Source: Betaproteobacteria bacterium (GTDB lineage Bacteria > Pseudomonadota > Gammaproteobacteria > Burkholderiales > SG8-39). Taken from it: a DNA stretch of 7,629 nucleotides. The DNA is taken from the NCBI GenBank assembly GCA_005884335.1, contig VBCJ01000094.1:1-7629 (forward strand), in the 5' to 3' direction. Within the stretch, counting starts at the first letter, position 1. Every line of letters begins with the position of its first letter. The translations under genes were made by a program, and so were the position numbers. Shown piece by piece: positions 4,942 to 7,629 of this stretch. Below the pieces are notes generated by a model that worked only from the letters and a program-made list of their open reading frames with translations, was not told where the DNA came from and did not search any database.

Positions 4942-6453
4942 ATGACCTGCGCCACCCGCCTCGTAGAGATCTTCGGCAGCCAAGCGGAAGTCGCGCGCGC
5001 CTTCCGGCTCGATCGCGCAGTCGTCAGCAACTGGGTCAAGTCCGGCTATGTGCCGGCGCGCTGGGCGACCGAGGTCGAGCGCGTCACCAACGGCGGCATC
5101 CAGGCCGTCGAGGTGCTCAACGAGGCTTCCGCCAAGAAGCCGGTGAAAGTCAAATCGCGTCCTGACGACGTCCTCTTCGGGTCGCCCCTTTCGGGAAAGG
5201 AAGCCATGGACGATTTCGCCCCCGCCAAACGCATCAGCTCGTTCCATCCGCCGCAGAGGACGCTTATGGGTCCTGGACCGACGGAAATCCATCCCAGGGT
5301 GCTGACGACCATGAGCCAGCCGGCGATCGGATACCTCGACCCCGTCTTCCTCGAGATGATGGAAGACCTCAAGGGACTGTTGCGTTACGTGTACCAGACG
5401 AAGCACCCGCTCACCTTCCCGATCTCGGGTCCCGGCTCGGTCGGCATGGAATACTGCTTCGTCAACCTCGTCACGCCCGGCGACAAGGTCATCGTGTGCA
5501 GAAACGGCGTGTTCGGCGGCCGCATGATCGAGAACGTCGAGCGCGCGGGTGGCAAGGCCGTCGTCGTCGAGGACGAGTGGGGCGCGCCGGTCGACCCGCA
5601 GAAACTCGAGGACTCGCTGAAGAACAACCGCGAGGCGCGCGTGGTGGCCTTCGTGCACGGCGAGACCTCGACCGGCGTGCAGTCGGATGCGAAGACGCTC
5701 GTGAAAGTCGCGCACGAGCACGACGCGCTCGCCATCGTCGACGCGGTAACCACGCTGGGCGGATCGCCCGTGCGCACTGACGAGTGGGAGATCGACGCGA
5801 TCTACTCCGCGAGCCAGAAGTGCCTGTCCTGCACGCCGGGGCTGTCGCCGGTTTCCTTCTCCGAGCGCGTGGTCGACTACGTCAAAGCGCGCAAGGACAA
5901 GATCCACTCCTGGTTCATGGACATGAACCTCCTGCTCGGCTACTGGGGCGCCGGCATCCGCACCTATCACCATACCGCGCCGACCAATTCGCTTTTCGGC
6001 CTGCACGAGGCCCTGCTCCTGCTGCGCGAGGAAGGCATGGAGAACGCCTGGGCGCGGCACCAGCGCCATCACAACGCGCTCAAGGCCGGGCTCGAAGCGA
6101 TGGGGCTCGAATTCCTGGTGAAGGAGCAGTACCAGCTGCCGCAGATGAACGCGGTGCGCTGTCCGGAAGGCGTGAACGAGGCCGAGGTGAGGAAGACGCT
6201 GCTCGACGAGTTCAGCATCGAGATCGGCGCGGGACTCGGCCCGCTCGCCGGCAAGATCTGGCGGATCGGCATCATGGGCTACTCCTGCCGGCCGGACAAC
6301 GTGATGCTGTGCCTCTCGGCGCTCGGCTCGGTGCTCTCCGACATGGGGATGCCAGTGCACGTCGGCGACGCGGAGGCCGCGGCGCACGGAGCCTACGCAT
6401 CGATGCACGCCAAGGCGGCGCAGCAGAAGCAGAAGAGCCGCGTCGCGGCGTAA
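4942..6453 (+). CDS. Fusion of Cro/YdaS-like HTH domain with class V aminotransferase
   Basis: One uninterrupted frame of 503 residues. Residues 3-60 look like a Cro/YdaS-type helix-turn-helix domain: FGSQAEVARAFRLDRAVVSN holds helix 2, the turn and the start of the recognition helix, followed by WVKSGYVPARW. A charged linker rich in Lys and Pro (61-95) leads into a complete aminotransferase of the alanine/serine-glyoxylate class V type. It contains LMGPGPTEIHPRV (108-120), GPGSVGMEYCFVNL (163-176), GVFGGRM (189-195), IVDAVTTLGG with D267 for the PLP ring nitrogen, SASQKCLS with Schiff-base lysine K293, TYHHTAPTN (341-349) and WRIGIMG (440-446), whose R441 should bind the substrate carboxylate. 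The enzyme half is full length with all key residues. Likely reaction: transamination to glyoxylate from serine or alanine. An in-frame TGA at 4912-4914 makes the ATG at 4942 the first start. A start at 5206 would give the enzyme alone. The HTH may sense PLP or amino acids, by loose analogy with MocR proteins, but that is speculation. Confidence 0.88.
   Translation: MTCATRLVEIFGSQAEVARAFRLDRAVVSNWVKSGYVPARWATEVERVTNGGIQAVEVLNEASAKKPVKVKSRPDDVLFGSPLSGKEAMDDFAPAKRISSFHPPQRTLMGPGPTEIHPRVLTTMSQPAIGYLDPVFLEMMEDLKGLLRYVYQTKHPLTFPISGPGSVGMEYCFVNLVTPGDKVIVCRNGVFGGRMIENVERAGGKAVVVEDEWGAPVDPQKLEDSLKNNREARVVAFVHGETSTGVQSDAKTLVKVAHEHDALAIVDAVTTLGGSPVRTDEWEIDAIYSASQKCLSCTPGLSPVSFSERVVDYVKARKDKIHSWFMDMNLLLGYWGAGIRTYHHTAPTNSLFGLHEALLLLREEGMENAWARHQRHHNALKAGLEAMGLEFLVKEQYQLPQMNAVRCPEGVNEAEVRKTLLDEFSIEIGAGLGPLAGKIWRIGIMGYSCRPDNVMLCLSALGSVLSDMGMPVHVGDAEAAAHGAYASMHAKAAQQKQKSRVAA
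5196..5208 (+). promoter_or_regulatory. Internal ribosome site and ATG inside the fusion gene
   Basis: AAAGGAAG (5196-5203) precedes an in-frame ATG at 5206-5208 (M89). The AAGGA core ends four bases before the ATG, slightly close but usable. This site looks better than anything before the ATG at 4942, which has no Shine-Dalgarno. Translation from here would give a 415-residue aminotransferase of ordinary family length without the HTH. It either marks a second product or means the annotated start could be wrong. Confidence 0.45.
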
Positions 6454-6468
6454 GCAAGCGGGGAGTCT

Positions 6469-6954
6469 ATGCAAAGCAATCGCGTATTGCCGGGAATGAT
6501 TGCGGCGCTCGCGCTGACTCTTGCACCCTTGAGCGCACGGGCGCAAGGCGCCCCTCAGATCGAGCGCGGTCGCTACATGGTTCTGACCGGCCACTGCAAC
6601 AACTGTCACACGGCGGGCTACGCGCCCAGGGAGGGCAACGTTCCCGAAAAGGACTGGCTCCTCGGCAGCGGGACGCTCGGGTGGCGCGGGCCCTGGGGAA
6701 CCACGTACGCTTCCAATCTGCGGCTGACCGTGCCTGCGATGACCGAAGACGCGTGGGTCGCGTACATCAAGACGTTCAGGCCGCGTCCCCCCATGCCGTG
6801 GTGGAGCATGAAGGAGACGACGGAGCCGGACCTTCGCGCCATGTACCAGTACATCAAGAGCCTGGGCCCGGCGGGCCAGCAGGCTCAGGCCTACCTGGCG
6901 CCGGACCGCGAACCCAAGCAGCCGTACAACCAGGCCCCGCTGCCTCCGAAATAA
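6469..6954 (+). CDS. Periplasmic monoheme c-type cytochrome
   Basis: This 161-residue protein has a signal peptide (1-26, ending SARAQG) and one heme-attachment motif, CNNCH, with C43, C46 and H47. GWRGPWGTTYASNL (71-84), MTEDAWVAYIKTFRPRPPMP (91-110) and DLRAMYQYIKSLGPAG (121-136) match a family of small cytochromes c common in betaproteobacteria. The methionine in RPPMPW (M109) is the likely sixth heme ligand, inferred from its Pro-rich setting; M114 is an alternative. It should carry electrons in the periplasm; the partner dehydrogenase or oxidase is not in the window. The start is supported by GGGGAG at 6460-6465, three bases before the ATG. The gene begins 15 bases after the aminotransferase stop, so the two are probably co-transcribed, although a link between an aminotransferase and a cytochrome is not obvious. 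Confidence 0.92.
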   Translation: MQSNRVLPGMIAALALTLAPLSARAQGAPQIERGRYMVLTGHCNNCHTAGYAPREGNVPEKDWLLGSGTLGWRGPWGTTYASNLRLTVPAMTEDAWVAYIKTFRPRPPMPWWSMKETTEPDLRAMYQYIKSLGPAGQQAQAYLAPDREPKQPYNQAPLPPK

Positions 6955-6966
6955 GCCGCGGCCCGC

Positions 6967-6996
6967 TTGACATCGTGTTGAGCGCTCGCTCATAAT
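6967..6996 (+). promoter_or_regulatory. Strong sigma-70 promoter for the TetR gene
   Basis: TTGACA (6967-6972) is a perfect -35, and CATAAT (6991-6996) matches the -10 at five of six positions, separated by 18 bases. The predicted transcription start is near 7003, giving a leader of about 43 bases to the ATG at 7046. The 91-base gap after the cytochrome gene holds this promoter and its operators and no clear terminator. Confidence 0.7.
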
Positions 6997-7013
6997 TCGT
7001 GAGCGTCCGCTCA
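6979..7013. promoter_or_regulatory. Two tandem palindromic operators, 21 bp apart
   Basis: TGAGCGCTCGCTCA (6979-6992) and TGAGCGTCCGCTCA (7000-7013) are each perfect 6+2+6 dyads sharing the half-site TGAGCG. Their centres are 21 bp apart, two turns of B-DNA, so dimers would sit on the same face. The first overlaps the spacer and the first two bases of the -10; the second covers the predicted transcription start. Such sites directly before a TetR-family gene strongly suggest self-repression. Confidence 0.75.
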
Positions 7014-7045
7014 ATTCGAACTCCAAAATTTCCCGCCCTACCCGC

Positions 7046-7629
7046 ATGGCAAGACCTGCTGCAGCCCGCGTCGCCTCCCGTTCCCCGGCGCTCGACCAGA
7101 AGGAAAAGCTCATCGTCGCGACCGAGCGCTTGCTTTCCTCGCAAGGCCTTGGCTGTGTCACGACGCGAGACATCGCCCGCGCGGCAAAGGTCGCCGAAGG
7201 CGCGCTCTACCATCATTTCGGCGACAAGGCCGAGCTAATCCTGTCTGTGGTGCTGCATCAGCTCGGCGATTTCCCCGACGTGCTGCAGAGCCTCCCCCTG
7301 CAGATTGGGCAGAACACGGTGCAGACGAATCTCCAGCGGGTGCTCGAGAGCGCGTTCGCCTTTCATCACCGGATGGCGCCGCTCGTGTGCTCGCTTTTCG
7401 CTGACCAGGAGCTGCTTGCGCGCGTGCGCAACATGATGCATGAACGCTCGATGGGGCCGGCGCGCACGACCTCCGTGATCGCGGCCTACCTGCGCGCCGA
7501 GCAGCAGCTCGGGCGGGTGCTGCCCGCAGCCGTGCCCGAGACGGTCGCAGATCTCATGCTCGCCGTGAGCTTCAATACGGCCCTGCGCGACCATTTCTTC
7601 TACGGAGGTTCCGGGGGGCAAGCCAAAAC
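7046..7629 (+). CDS. TetR/AcrR-family transcriptional regulator, C-terminus cut by window end
   Basis: The frame from the ATG at 7046 is open to the last base, giving 194 residues without a stop. The N-terminal DNA-binding domain is typical: KEKLIVATERLLSSQGLGCV (19-38), then TTRDIARAAKVAEGALYHHF (39-58) with the helix-turn-helix and the YHHF hallmark, and GDKAELI. The rest (about 65-194) is a helical ligand-binding domain with no recognisable ligand signature. TetR proteins are usually 190-220 residues, so little is missing. No ribosome site is evident before the ATG. A competing GTG frame at 6999-7238 does not encode a TetR fold and is a shadow. The protein most likely represses its own promoter through the twin operators upstream. 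What it senses, and whether it controls the cytochrome/aminotransferase unit or genes to the right, cannot be told from here. Confidence 0.93.
   Translation, partial: MARPAAARVASRSPALDQKEKLIVATERLLSSQGLGCVTTRDIARAAKVAEGALYHHFGDKAELILSVVLHQLGDFPDVLQSLPLQIGQNTVQTNLQRVLESAFAFHHRMAPLVCSLFADQELLARVRNMMHERSMGPARTTSVIAAYLRAEQQLGRVLPAAVPETVADLMLAVSFNTALRDHFFYGGSGGQAK

Noticed and set aside
6531..6540. TTGAGCGCA inside the cytochrome gene as a further TetR site
   Set aside because: Only one half-site, no matching second arm, and located within signal-peptide codons.
4906..7173. Reverse-strand open frame of 755 codons
   Set aside because: It lies opposite the aminotransferase, cytochrome and TetR genes, is very rich in Arg, His and Val, and shows no domain. 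It is the usual mirror frame of GC-rich coding DNA.
6999..7238. Forward GTG frame of 79 codons before and inside the TetR gene
   Set aside because: The TetR frame from 7046 has clear family motifs and this one has none; its start also falls in the operator.

Overview
The window reads as GC-rich proteobacterial chromosomal DNA, most likely from a betaproteobacterium (Burkholderiales-like). The evidence is a Bug-family solute receptor typical of that group, TtcA, a PTR1-like pteridine reductase, a cytochrome c of a type common there, and strong G/C bias at third codon positions. No rRNA, tRNA, CRISPR array, insertion sequence or phage gene is visible. Coding density is high and no gene-free stretch exceeds about 110 bases.

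Left part (1-1812): the start of a MidA-type methyltransferase gene runs leftward off the edge. Diverging from it across only 39 bases is a two-gene unit: a short-chain dehydrogenase with a pteridine-reductase active site, then ttcA, joined by an ATGA overlap. This is housekeeping: pterin reduction and tRNA C32 thiolation.

Middle part (1813-4860): three single genes on the + strand. They are an exported or membrane-anchored DUF3750 protein, a one-domain UROD/MetE-like protein that keeps the His-x-Cys and Cys-Gly signatures of the MetE zinc site, and an orphan Bug-type periplasmic binding protein without its membrane partners.

Right part (4861-7629): the most unusual gene is one open frame joining a Cro/YdaS-like helix-turn-helix domain to a complete class V aminotransferase of the alanine/serine-glyoxylate type. 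It lies behind an AT-rich promoter with a perfect 7+7 dyad between the -35 and -10. Fifteen bases downstream is a small periplasmic cytochrome c, probably co-transcribed. Then comes a TetR-family regulator, cut by the window end. Its promoter carries two perfect TGAGCG-NN-CGCTCA operators whose centres are 21 bp apart.

The best candidates for something undescribed are the HTH-aminotransferase fusion with its possible internal start and possible self-regulation, the twin operator of the TetR gene, and the stand-alone MetE-like protein.
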